The translations under genes were made by a program, and so were the position numbers. Below, one piece after another: positions 10,144 through 21,044 of a DNA stretch of 39,016 bases; position 1 is the first letter of the stretch, and each line of letters starts with the position of its first letter. Source of the DNA: Ophiothrix spiculata (Eukaryota > Echinodermata > Ophiuroidea > Amphilepidida > Ophiotrichidae); NCBI GenBank assembly GCA_000969725.1, contig JXSR01S002317.1; one strand, written 5' to 3'. Below the pieces are notes generated by a model. It did no database searches. It worked only from the letters and a program-made list of their open reading frames with translations, and was not told the DNA's origin.

Positions 10144-10568
10144 GCGTATCTTATCTCTATTACATCCATGGTTATACGGAGCGATTATCACAAATATATT
10201 ATACTGAGTGGATGCAAAATTTTTATAGCCCTGTATTTGGTACCAATGTATTAGTCCCCTCTTTCAATTGATACTAAAATCAAGATCATCAATTAATGTA
10301 TGACGTCCCCTTCGTAGAACTAAAGGTAACAAAGAAAATCCTTAGATTTATATCACTCCTTTTATTATTTGGCGTACTTAGCATATTCATTTTTTTGAAA
10401 TGTTTCAAATTAAAAACACTTCCGATGCCCCCAAAACGGGGAAAAATCTATTATCAAGATTTGGGGACCAATCTGTACTATAAGTGTTGGACAAACAACC
10501 GAGCCCTCTTTAAAGAAGATACAATTCTTTGAGACACGCATGGTAGTTGTATTAAATAGTTATTTTTA
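10144..10568. other. Non-coding spacer before tandem array
   Basis: One frame (10296-10532) encodes a short hydrophobic run (LLLLFGVLSIFIFL), but nothing around it supports a gene. There are no repeats or RNA features. Confidence 0.35.
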
Positions 10569-11736
10569 CACATTTTGTCATTAAATTATCACCCTCCTTC
10601 TCCTTAAGGGTAATTACTGTCCATCTGCTCAGGAAAATTTGAATCTTAACTATTTTTAACCATGAAAAGATACATAGTATCAACTACATTTTTGGGAACT
10701 TGAACCATGGCTTTACGAAGCGAGGAATCTACTGCGGCGCCCTGAGCTATCCAAGCATGGTTGAACTGAAACATAAAACATAAACATTAAAATGCCGTAT
10801 TTTTCTTTTACTTACATAAAAATTGGAATATTTGCCTCAATTGAATGCTTATGTTGCAAGTAAATTATGCGAATGCTAATATTTTGTTTGCGAAAAAGAA
10901 CAGTAGCCTAAAGGTCCTTACAATAATCTAAAAAGAATGATCTAAGACAATGCCTGCAACATGTATTACGTCCATCTGTATGAAATAATTCTATACAGTT
11001 TATAGAGCTACTCTAGGATGCACTTCACAAAATAATATAACCCAACCTTAAGTGTTTTGAACTCAGGCCTGAAACCAACCACTGTCGTAGTCCATAAACA
11101 TAAGTGTGAAGAAAAAATAAATTCAGCTTGGATTGGTCAAATTTTTTGAATAGATATTTTTGTCCAAATGTTTCCTTAACATCCAACCACAAATAAAGCA
11201 ATCCAACCACAAATAAAGCACATATTCAATGATTTGGCCAACCTTTTATCATTTTACTATTTATTCCACCCTCGGACGAACTGGAAGCACTGTACAAATA
11301 TGGCGAAAGTTGCAGACAACATTCCAGAACGGGCTCCCTTGAAATCAAGCCGGTTACTCCCCTGAAAATTGCATCGTATCTGATGAAATACATCATAATC
11401 TGGTAGAAAAATAAGTATAAAAGTAGAGCTGTTCATTAATGTGGCCAAAAAATGGCGATTTTTGACCTTACCTTTACACGTGAAAGAATAGGCAGGTTAT
11501 TCACCGGCTTGAACCCTTAAAGTCCCACATACTTTACTATTCGATTTATTAGCACAGCTGATTTCCCAGTTGTATATAGCTGTGTTGGTTTCCGCCTGAA
11601 AATCAATGTAATGCAGATTCATTAGTAGCTAGCAATGGGCTATTAAAAGTAAATGAATCAGGTATGTTTAATTATCATTTTCTAGTAGAATCGAACCTAT
11701 GAAAGCGAACAATTTCTGAAAACAAATAGCTGAAAA
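10569..11736 (+). repeat. Array unit 1, lacking the 854 bp segment
   Basis: The sequence passes directly from TTGAATGCTT (about 10841-10850) to ATGTTGCAAG (10851-10860), where the other units carry an additional 854 bp. It also contains a private 20 bp tandem duplication at 11181-11220 (ATCCAACCACAAATAAAGCA twice). It is more diverged from the others than they are from each other, as expected for an outermost unit. Confidence 0.75.
10692..10758 (-). other. tRNA-like segment in array unit 1 (degraded)
   Basis: Counterpart of the better preserved segments at 11858-11938 and 16008-16088. On the minus strand it still reads ATAGCTCAG (A-box region) and GGTTCAAGTTCC (B-box region), but the part between the boxes is shortened. 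Confidence 0.5.
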
Positions 11737-11857
11737 CACATTTTGTTCTTAAATTATCACCTTCCTTCTCCTTTAGGGTAATTACTGTCCATCTGCTAAG
11801 GAAAATGTGAATCTTAACTATTTTTAATCATAAAAAGATAAATAGTATCCACTAACA

Positions 11858-11938
11858 TTTGTGGGGACTCGAACCATTGCTTAGTCATGCATTACGAAGC
11901 GAGGAATTTACTGCTGCGCGCTGAGCTATCCACTCAGC
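11858..11938 (-). mobile_element. tRNA-derived (Ser-like) SINE head in array unit 2
   Basis: On the minus strand an A box TAGCTCAGCGCG (11928-11917) and a perfect B box GGTTCGAGTCC (11875-11865) lie 53 bases apart, start to start, which suits a tRNA with a long variable arm. Between them ATTCC-TCGCTTC-GTAAT forms an anticodon-like stem with four pairs and the loop triplet GCT, as in serine tRNAs. The T stem is poor, so this is a tRNA-derived element or tRNA pseudogene, not a working gene. Being present in every unit, it predates the array. Confidence 0.55.
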
Positions 11939-12029
11939 GTTGAACTGAAACCTAAAACATAAACATTAAAATGCCGTATTTTTCTTTTGTTTACATACAA
12001 ATTGCAACTTTTGCCTCAATAGAATGCTT

Positions 12030-12883
12030 AATTGCCACAAGGTTAAGGCGCTAATGTATTGTATTGTTTTTATATGTACTGCCCTCTTTTGTTAAACTAT
12101 CTCCAGTACATCTCTGCTACTGATCTAGTACGTACGATCAATAATTGGATTGTACAGACATTGTTTACATTTTGCTCGTGGAAGATAGCTACCAATACTT
12201 ATTCCTGATTGGCCAATATATACCACCTGATACCTCTTACAGTATCCTCTATTGGATATTTGGAACATAAATATTAGAAGAACAGGAATTCGAAACAATC
12301 CCAAAGCTCGATAAATCTGTAAAGGGATATATAGAAATTAGCTTAATCTGGTCGCAAGGATTGAAAACAAACGGAATTCGATTTGCGGCTTGCTAAAGAA
12401 CTGTGTTTGCTAGTGGTAAGTTGTGACCTTTATAATCCATTTTAAATATTCAAATTGATATTTCTAAGTATAGTTTTCTGATTAATTTGAGGGGTCAAAC
12501 ATGGAATTTGGTTGAGAACTTCCCCGAATATTGATGTTCCAATCCAAGGAGCTCAATTTTCAAAATTCACATTGTGAATAGTACACGCAATGATAACATT
12601 CAAGATACAGATCTAAATGATCAGCTCTGAAGTTATGCTGGATTTGAAAAGACTCACTGATGCATGTGTAACTAATAAAGGCTTTGTCACTATACAGAAA
12701 ACAAACAGAAACCTTGATTACTTTGTCCTTGAGTAAACATTGATTATTTGGAGAATACTTCCTAAAATAGGATGTTGTCAGGGGCAATTTTTAGGTATCA
12801 CTGACCTTAGTAATTAAGAGGTCATAACTTATTCTGAACTGGGCAATAGATGGGGCTACAGATATTGCAATTTTATAACACTT
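12030..12883. mobile_element. 854 bp segment present in units 2-4, absent from unit 1
   Basis: Comparison with unit 1 shows this segment as an insertion after GAATGCTT, with CTT repeated at both edges (12027-12029 and 12881-12883). It contains ATTGGCCAAT next to an AT-rich TATA-like run (12207-12222) and a splice-donor-like GTAAGT at 12416-12421. No clear TIRs were found. Its type is unknown, and loss from unit 1 rather than gain in the ancestor of units 2-4 is also possible. Confidence 0.5.
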
Positions 12884-13884
12884 GTGTTGCAAGTAAATTA
12901 TGCGAATGCTAATATTTTGTTTGCAAAAAAGAACAGTAGCCTTAAGGTCCTTACAATAATCTAAAGAGAATGATCAAAGACAATGCCTACAAAATGAATT
13001 ACGTCCATCTGTATGGATTGTTTCTATAAAGTTTATTGAGCTACTCTAGGATGCACTTCACAAAATAATATCGCCCAACCCTAAGTGTTTTGAACTCAGG
13101 CCTGAAACCAACCACTGTCGTTGTCCATAAACATAAGAAAGAATGCGAAGAAAAATAAATTCAGCTTGGATTGGTCAACTTTTTTGAATAAATATTTTTC
13201 CCCGAATGTTTCCTTGGCATCTAACCACAAATAATGCACATATTCCATTATTTGGCCAACTTTTTATCATTCTACTATTAATTCCACCCCTCAGACAAAC
13301 TGGAAGCACTGTACACATATGGCGAAAGTTGCAGACAGCATTCCAGGATGGGTTCCCGCGAAATCAAGCCGGTAACCCCATGAAAATTGAATCTTATCTG
13401 ATGCAATACATCATTATCTGGAAGAAAAATAAGGAGAAAAGTAGAGCTTTTCATTAATTTGGCCAAAAAATGGCGATTTTTGACCTTACTTTTACACGTG
13501 AAAGAATAGGCAGGCTATTTACCGGCGTGAACCCTTAAAGTCCCACATACTTTTACTATTCGATTTATTAGCACAGCTAAATTCCCAGTTGTATATAGCT
13601 GTGTTGGTTTTCGCCAGCAAATCAATGTAATGCAGATTCATAAGTAGCTACCAATGGTGCTATTCAAAGTAAATGAATCAGGTACTAGTATGTTTAATTG
13701 CAATTTTCTAGTAGAATCGAACCTATGAAAGCGAACAATCTCTGAAAAAATATAGCTGAAAACACATTTTGTTCTTAAATTATCACCTTCCTTTTCCTTT
13801 AGGGTAATTACTGTTACTTACTAAGGAAAATGTGAATCTTAACTATTTTTAATCATACAAAGATAAAAAGTATCCACTAATATT

Positions 13885-13935
13885 TGTGGGGACTCGAAGC
13901 GAGGAATTTACTGCTGCGCGCTGAGCTATCCAGGC
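13885..13935 (-). other. tRNA-like segment in unit 3 with B box deleted
   Basis: GGGGACTCGAAGCGAGG replaces the longer form in units 2 and 4. The loss of about 26 bases is bounded by CGAA direct repeats, suggesting a slippage or microhomology deletion. The A box is retained and the B box is lost. Confidence 0.6.
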
Positions 13936-14931
13936 AGCGTTGAACTGAAACCTGAAACATAAACATTAAAATGCCGTATTTTTCTTTTGTTTACATAAAA
14001 ATTGCAACTTTTGCCTCAATAGAATGCTTAATTGCCACAAGGTTAAGGCGCTAATGTATTGTATTGTTTTTATATGTACTGCCCTCTTTTGTTAAACTAT
14101 CTCCAGTAGATCTCTGCTACTGATCTAGTACGTACGATCAATAATTGGATTGTACACACATTGTTTACATTCTGATCGAGGAACATAGCCACCAATACTT
14201 ATTCCTGATTGGCCAATATGTACCACCTGATACCTCTAACAGTATCCTCTATTGGATATTTGGAACGTAAATATTAGAAGAACAGGAATTTGAAACAATC
14301 CCCAAGCTCGATAAATCTATATTAGGGATATATTAACTTAACCTGGTCGCAAGGATTGAAAACAAACGGAATTCGATTTGCGGCTTGCTGAAGAACTGTG
14401 TTTGCTAGTGGTAAGTTGTGACCTTTATAATCCATTTTAAATATTCAAATTGATATTTCTAAGTATACATTTCTGATAAATGTGAGGGGTCAAACATGGA
14501 ATTTGGTTGAGAACTTCCCCGAATATTGATGTTCCAATCTAAGGAGCTCAATTTTCAAAATTCACATTATGAATAGTACACGCAATGATAACATTCAAGA
14601 TACAGATCTAAATGATCATCTCTGAAGTTATGCTGGATTTGAAAAGACTCACTGATGCATGTGTAACTAATAAAGGATAAGCTTTGTCACTATTCAGAAA
14701 TCAAACAGAAACCTTGATTACTTTGTCCTTGAGTAAACATTGATTATTTGGAGAATACTTCCTAAAATAGGATGTTGTCAGGGGCAACCTTAGGTATCAC
14801 TGACCTTAGTAATTAAGAGGTCATAACTTATTCTGAACTGGGCAATAGATGGGGCTACAGATATTGCAACTTTATAACACTTGTGTTGCAAGTAAATTAT
14901 GCGAATGCTAATATTTTGTTTGCAAAAAAGA

Positions 14932-15267
14932 ACAGTAGCCTTAAGGTCCTTACAATAATCTAAAAAGAATGATCAAAGACAATGCCTACAAAATGAATTA
15001 CGTCCATCTGTATGGATTGTTTCTATTAAGTTTATTGAGCTACTCTAGGATGCACTTCACAAAATAATATCGCCNNNNNNNNNNNNNNNNNNNNNNNNNN
15101 NNNNNNNNNNNNNNNNNNNNNNNNACAGTAGCCTTAAGGTCCTTACAATAATCTAAAAAGAATGATCAAAGACAATGCCTACAAAATGAATTACGTCCAT
15201 CTGTATGGATTGTTTCTATTAAGTTTATTGAGCTACTCTAGGATGCACTTCACAAAATAATATCGCC
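14932..15267. other. Assembly gap with duplicated flanks (probable artefact)
   Basis: 50 Ns occupy 15075-15124. The 143 bases before the gap (14932-15074) and the 143 after it (15125-15267) read identically. The simplest reading is two overlapping contigs left unmerged, so 193 bases of this window are probably not real. A genuine short local duplication is less likely, since removing the 193 bases restores the normal unit length. Confidence 0.8.
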
Positions 15268-15949
15268 TAACCCTAAGTGTTTTGAACTCAGGCCTGAAAC
15301 CAACCACTGTCGTTGTCCATAAACATAAGAAAGAATGTGAAGAAAAATAAATTCAGCTTGGATTGGTCAACTTTTTGAATAAATATTTTTCCCCGAATGT
15401 TTCCTTTGCATCCAACCACAAATAATGCACATATTCCATGATTTGGCCAACTTTTTATCATTCTACTATTAATTCCACCCCTCAGACAAACTGGAAGCAC
15501 TGTACACATATGGCGAAAGTTGCAGACAACATTCCAGAATGGGTTCCCGCGAAATCAAGCCGGTAACCCCCATGAAAATTGCATCTTATCTGATGAAATA
15601 CATCATAATCTGGAAGAAAAATAAAGGGGGAAAGTAGACCTATTCATTAATTTGGCCAAAAAATGGCGATTGTTGACCTTACTTTTACACGTGAAAGAAT
15701 AGGCAGGCTATTAACCGGTGTGAACCCTTAAAGTCCCACATACTTTTACTATTCGATTTATTAACACAGCTGATTTCCCAGTTGTATATAGCTGTGTTGG
15801 TTTCCGCCAGCAAATCAATGTAATGCAGATTCATAAGTAGCTACCAATGGTGCTATTCAAAGTAAATGAATCAGGTATGTTTAATTGCAATTTTCTAGTA
15901 GAATCGAACCTATGAAAGCGAACAATCTCTGAAAAAATATAGCTGAAAA

Positions 15950-17896
15950 CACATTTTTCACACAAAACTATTTTTAATCATAAAAAGATAAATAGTATCC
16001 ACTAACATTTGTGGGGACTCGAACCATGGCTTAGTCATGCATTACGAAGCGAGGAATTTACTGCTGCGCGCTGAGCTATCCAGGCAGCGTTGAACTGAAA
16101 CCTAAAACATAAACATTAAAATGCCGTATTTTTCTTTTGTTTACATAAAAATTGCAATATTTGCCTCAATAGAATGCTTAATTGCCACAAGGTTTAGGCG
16201 CTAATGTATTGAATTGTTTTTATATGTACTGCCCTCTTTTGTTAAACTATCTCCAGTACATCTCTGCTACTGATCTAGTTCGTACAATCAATAATTGGAT
16301 TGTACACACATTGTTTACATTCTGCTCGTGGAAGATAGCTACCAATACTTATCCCTGATTGGCCAATATATACCACCTGATACCTCTAAAAGTATCCTCT
16401 ATTGGATATTTGGAACATAAATATTAGAAGAACAGGAATTTGAAACAATCCCAAAGCTCGATAAATCTGTATAAGGGATATATAGAAATTAACTTAACCT
16501 GGTCGCAAGGATTGAAAACAAACGGAATTTGATTTGCGGCTTGCTGAAAAACTGTGTTTGTAGTGGTAAGTTGTGACCTTTATAATCCATTTTAAATATT
16601 CAAATTGATATTTCTAAGTATAGTTTTCTGATTAATTTGAGGGGTCAAACATGGAATTTGGTTGAGAACTTCCCCGAATATTGATGTTCCAATCCAAGGA
16701 GCTCAATTTTCAAAATTCACATTGTGAATAGTACACGCAATGATAACATTCAAGATACAGATCTAAATGATCAGCTCTGAAGTTATGCTGGATTTGAAAA
16801 GACTCACTGATGCATGTGTAACTAATAAAGGCTTTGTCACTATACAGAAAACAAACAGAAACCTTGATTACTTTGTCCTTGAGTAAACATTGATTATTTG
16901 GAGAATACTTCCTAAAATAGGATGTTGTCAGGGGCAATTTTTAGGTATCACTGACCTTAGTAATTAAGAGGTCATAACTTATTCTGAACTGGGCAATAGA
17001 TGGGGCTACAGATATTGCAATTTTATAACACTTGTGTTGCAAGTAAATTATGCGAATGCTAATATTTTGTTTGCAAAAAAGAACAGTAGCCTTAAGGTCC
17101 TTACAATAATCTAAAGAGAATGATCAAAGACAATGCCTACAAAATGAATTACGTCCATCTGTATGGATTGTTTCTATGAAGTTTATTGAGCTACTCTAGG
17201 ATGCACTTCACAAAATAATATCGCCCAACCCTAAGTGTTTTGAACTCAGGCCTGAAACCAACCACTGTCGTTGTCCATAAACATAAGAAAGAATGTAAAG
17301 AAAAAAATAAATTCAGCTTGGATTGGTCAACTTTTTTGAATACATATTTTTCCCCGAATGTTTCCTTGGCATCCAACCACAAATAATGCACATATTCCAT
17401 GATTTGGCCAACTTTTTATCATTCTACTATTAATTCCATCCCTCAGACAAACTGGAAGCACTGTACACATATGGCGAAAGTTCCAGGATGGGTTCCCGCG
17501 AAATCAATCCGGTAACCCCATGAAAATTGCATCTTATCTGATGAAATACATCATTATCTGGAAGAAAAATAAGGGGAAAAGTAGAGCTTTTCGTTAATTT
17601 GGCCAAAAAATTGCGATTTTTGACCTTACTTTTACACGTGAAAGAATAGGCAGGCTATTTACCTGCGTAAACCCTTAAAGTCCCACATACTTTACTATTC
17701 AATTTATTAGCACAGCTGATTTCCCAGTTGTATAATAGCTGTGTTGGTTTCCGCCAGCAAATCAATGTAATGCAGATTATTTAGTAGCTACCAATGGTGC
17801 TATTTAAAGTAACTGAATCAGGTATGTTTAATTGCAATTTTCTAGTAGAATCGAACCTATGAAAGCGAAAAATCTCTGAAAAAATATAGTTGAAAA
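15950..17896 (+). repeat. Array unit 4 (last unit)
   Basis: It begins with a deletion of about 60-70 bases relative to unit 2 (CACATTTT joins TCACACAAAACTATT). It then carries an intact tRNA-like segment and the 854 bp segment. It ends at GTTGAAAA near 17896, the same phase at which every unit ends, after which the sequence is unrelated. Confidence 0.8.
16008..16088 (-). mobile_element. tRNA-derived (Ser-like) SINE head in array unit 4
   Basis: A box TAGCTCAGCGCG (16078-16067) and B box GGTTCGAGTCC (16025-16015) are both intact on the minus strand, as in unit 2. Confidence 0.55.
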
Positions 17897-18606
17897 GGTT
17901 TCAGCTTCACATTAAAGATCTTGACCGCCGTCGTCTGATTCAATCTAATCTGAACGCGAAAATTCAATAATGTTTAAGTACATATATTATGAATTTAACA
18001 AAAATGAAAAAGAAAATAGGTTGTCTTGAATTGTACCATCAAAACTAAGTACATTTGGGAAAATTATTGTGAAATTGTAATATTTTTTCTTCTTCATTTG
18101 CCGGAGAGTCTTTGAATATATTGTGCCTAAATAATACACAGAAATGACATAGTAAAATATAAGCATACACATTGATTTTGAATGAATCCCAAAGTTCCTT
18201 ATGGATAAGTTAATGCACGTTTATGTCTTAAAATGTGTGTTTTTTGCATTCCCCTGTTGTTTTGGGCGGTCTTAGTCATCCTCTTGAAAATCTTGATCAA
18301 CAAGAACAAACGAGGAATACACGCGTGCTCAATGCAAAATGAGACGTTTTCTATGCAACCGGTAGATATCAAATTTCCTTTTTACTGGCTATTTCTGCAT
18401 TTTTATTGTAAGGACGAATGTAAGTATATGAGTCACTATTTGTCAAGGGTTGAAAATGGGTACCTTTTATATATTGTTGAGTGCATTGCAAAAAACAAGT
18501 CAGCAAATTGTTCTTTCTGACGAGCATGTACTGCTATTCCTCCTTGAAGATCTAAAATAAAACTAAACTAAACAAAACAAAAAAGAAAAACGAAAAACAA
18601 ACAAAC
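17897..18606. other. Non-coding spacer, A-rich at right end
   Basis: No gene is recognised. The frame at 18233-18520 begins with a hydrophobic stretch (FCIPLLFWAVLVILLKI), but it lacks a convincing start context or homologue. The last 60 bases are an A/C-rich simple sequence leading into the inverted-repeat element. Confidence 0.4.
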
Positions 18607-18987
18607 AAACAAACCAACAACAACAACAAAAACTGACATCAAATTGTAAGATTTTTACACATTTTAATAGACTTGATAAAAAGTAAATATATAGGTTGTT
18701 GTGAGGTTTTCCCTTTCAGCAGTAGTATTAACTATTATAGAGGGTGTATCAAAAAGAAATTTACAGTGATTAAAGTTACTCCGTTTTAGAAAGTCTGATG
18801 CATTCTGTAAGTGTGTTTTTAATTTTATGTAAAATAGACCATTGTCTTTCCATAACTGAAAAAATACAGATGTACGACAACCGAAACAAAAGTATGGTCA
18901 ATTTTGTAAATTGTAAATAAAATCAACTGTGTAAAGGTTACCTGGTTCCACACTTGCAATGTTGACTGAAGGTAACATTTTTTCACG

Positions 18988-19784
18988 TCATAGACTGGTT
19001 TAAAGCTAATAAACTCTCCTTAAATGTTAACAAAACTAACTTCATTCACTTTAAAACTTTTAACAAAACTAACAAAATCAAAATTACAATTAACAATACT
19101 GACATTAAGCCAGTTGATAGCTCAACATTTCTTGGTGTTACAATTGATCAAAATCTGAATTGGCATAAGCACATTACCAAAATAACCAATCAAATTTCCA
19201 GAAGTCTTGGTATTATTAAAAAATTTCGTACCATTTTGCCCTCTAACATTCTTTTTTCACTTTATAATACTTTAATTTTACCATATATTTCTTATTGCAA
19301 TGTAGCATGGGCTAACACAAATCATACTCTAGAGGAAAATCTATGCCCGTGGACTTCCACAAAGACAACTAAAATTGATAATTTGTTCATCATCCAGAAA
19401 AAAACATTGCGTGCTTGTACTAACTCTCACTTTTTATCCCATACCAAAAGCATTTTTCATGATCTAAACACCCTTAATATATTTGATTTAAACAAACTTC
19501 AAACCGCACTCTTTATGTACCGCTATGAAGAAAAAAACCTTCCCAAATCGTTTGCCGGATTTTTTGCTAAAAATAATGAGATCCACAATTATAATACAAG
19601 ATCAGCCTCCAATTTTAGACCCATTAAACCTAAACTTGACATTAATAAGTACTCAATTAAATATTGTGGCCCTAAATTATGGAACTCATTAAATCCAGAT
19701 CTAAAAAAATCAAAGTCAATAAAACAATTCAAATGTCAATATAAGAATAATCTTGTATCAAATTATAACAAATCTGATGTTTAA
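18988..19784 (+). pseudogene. LINE reverse transcriptase, C-terminal part only
   Basis: The open frame of about 265 residues starts VIDWFKANKLSLNVNKTNFI, the segment that follows the catalytic FADD box in CR1/Jockey-type reverse transcriptases. Next come FLGVTIDQNLNWHKHI (thumb region), ILPYISYCNVAWANTN and the conserved C-terminal CGPKLWNSL, with TAA at 19782-19784. Palm motifs A-C, including the catalytic aspartates, and the endonuclease are absent, so it cannot be active. A start codon is not expected; the frame simply enters from the truncation point. The reading frame is uninterrupted, implying a fairly young insertion. Confidence 0.8.
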
Positions 19785-20243
19785 ATACATGAAAGATCAT
19801 ATTTATAAACCATAAATAAATCCGATTTTAAAATTAAATGATAAAGAAAAACAAATTAACATATCTATGAATTCAATCTTAACCAATTTTGAAATATGAA
19901 ATTATTAACATCAGTTTAGATGGAATGAAATATAAATTAACTAAATTAAGGAGAATCTAGTTTTTTAAGATCATTTTAACCAATAAGCAGCATCAAATAA
20001 ACAAAAAAAAAAAAAAAAAAACCTTTCTAGGGTCCCAACAGAATCTCATTGTAAATCCTGAAAATGTTGCCTTCTCAAACAGTCCTTCAGATTAACAAGC
20101 ATTTCTTATCTGTCTATTTTATTATATCTGTCTATTTTATTATCTCGTCCGTCCTGTCTTGTCTTGTCTTCCATGTTCTGTACTATAGTTTTGTGCCGTA
20201 ATGTCCTTGTCATCAAATTTCCCTTTACCATTTTGTTTCTTAA

Positions 20244-20290
20244 GGTGGGGCCAGACTAAAAGCTCTTAGGAGTTTATTGGCCTCCCCACC
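20244..20290 (+). other. Hairpin in LINE 3' UTR
   Basis: GGTGGGGCC (20244-20252) can pair with GGCCTCCCCACC (20279-20290), with a further inner pairing of AAAGCTC with GAGTTT. Structured 3' UTRs are used by several LINE reverse transcriptases to recognise their own RNA, so this may be the recognition element. That role is an inference. Confidence 0.45.
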
Positions 20291-20574
20291 ATGTTTCAAT
20301 TTTATTTTTTGCATAGCCTACATTTTCAATTCTCATCCTCAGCTACTATTTTATTCTTCAAATTATTTTAATATATGTAGATCAAATTGATATTGTACAA
20401 TAATATTGTCATTTCAAATTCTACTAAATTTGTTTTACATCATTTGTATAAGATTTAGCTGATAAGTTGAAAAATTGTTTTTATAATTTTCATGTATTAT
20501 TGAGAATTGCTTTAAGATTATATGATTGTAACTTGTGAAACGTGGAAATAAACTTAAACTTGAACTTAAACTTA

Positions 20575-21044
20575 GCCAAAAAGAAGATCAAATGAGACCA
20601 AAAAACATAACTTCTGACGTTTGGAGGCTAACTCCTATCCATTTTTGCTTTGTAATTAAGTGTTGAATAAACTTTGGATATTTGACCATTGTCTGCAATT
20701 TTTATCACACTTCATTTACTAGGCTATTTCACTGTCCACACATTAAAGAAAACGGCGTTTCTAGATACTTATATTCACCACTGTTGTGGCATCAGTTATG
20801 ATTTCCCAACATCAGTTGTCTTTATGTCCTAAGGTGTTTTCCGTAAGGGCTAGTTTAAGCCAAAGATATTAACGAATTGATCGACATCTTTTGATCAATG
20901 TTTAAAGCGAATTGCCCAAAAGTGTCGTACTTTGTTATAACAGAGCACTAATCTGACATGCAGGTAATGTTAGTTCTCTAGTCTTTGTAAAATGGGAACA
21001 AACATTAGGATTCGTCATTATCTTTATTGGCTTTGCGCAACCGG
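20575..21044. other. Right part of foldback loop, non-coding
   Basis: Unique loop sequence of the foldback element to the right of the nested LINE. No gene was recognised. Confidence 0.4.

Larger units (their letters stand above)
11737..13762 (+). repeat. Array unit 2
   Basis: Full-length unit containing the 854 bp segment. From 12421 to about 13027 it is identical, base for base as far as I can read, to 16571-17177 in unit 4, whereas unit 3 differs at many places and has indels. The flanks of this tract differ between units 2 and 4. Confidence 0.8.
13763..15949 (+). repeat. Array unit 3 (contains assembly gap)
   Basis: Same order as unit 2 including the 854 bp segment. Its tRNA-like segment has lost the part between two CGAA repeats (near 13896), which removes the B box. 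The unit is interrupted by 50 Ns with duplicated flanks; without the artefact it would be about 1994 bp. Confidence 0.8.
10569..17896. repeat. Tandem array of four roughly 2 kb units
   Basis: Four direct units start at the same landmark, CACATTTTG: 10569-11736, 11737-13762, 13763-15949 and 15950-17896. Units 2-4 are about 1.95-2.03 kb (unit 3 after discounting the gap artefact). Unit 1 is only 1.17 kb because it lacks an 854 bp internal segment. Each unit holds a tRNA-like segment on the minus strand, the landmark GCAAGTAAATTATGCG (10856, 12889, 14888, 17039) and a CACAGCT...AGCTGTG inverted repeat. No conserved protein-coding frame runs through the units. The minus frames at 12560-12787 and 16710-16937 are identical but are broken in unit 3. 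The nature of the unit is unknown. Confidence 0.85.
18987..20574 (+). mobile_element. 5'-truncated LINE (CR1/Jockey-like)
   Basis: A coding remnant (18988-19784) is followed by a 790 bp 3' UTR, an A-run (20003-20022), a stable hairpin at 20244-20290, an AATAAA at 20547-20552 and a tail of ACTTAA/ACTTGA hexamers to 20574. Truncation at the 5' end is typical of incomplete target-primed reverse transcription. It lies inside the loop of the foldback element at 18607-21365. The clade within the CR1/Jockey group is uncertain. Confidence 0.75.

Noticed and set aside
11858-11938. Functional tRNA-Ser gene repeated in the array
   Set aside because: The T stem has too few pairs and the acceptor pairing is partial, so a tRNA-derived element fits better.
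12560-12787. Identical 75-residue minus-strand frames here and at 16710-16937
   Set aside because: Identity comes from the near-identical DNA of array units 2 and 4. Unit 3 lacks the frame because of substitutions and indels, so there is no sign of selection on a protein.
10569-17896. rRNA or histone-type gene repeat
   Set aside because: The unit size would suit some gene repeats, but no rRNA-like conserved segment and no conserved protein frame is present in all units.
18233-18520. Membrane protein frame with hydrophobic N-terminus
   Set aside because: Only one hydrophobic run, no family resemblance, no splice or promoter support, and composition like the surrounding DNA.
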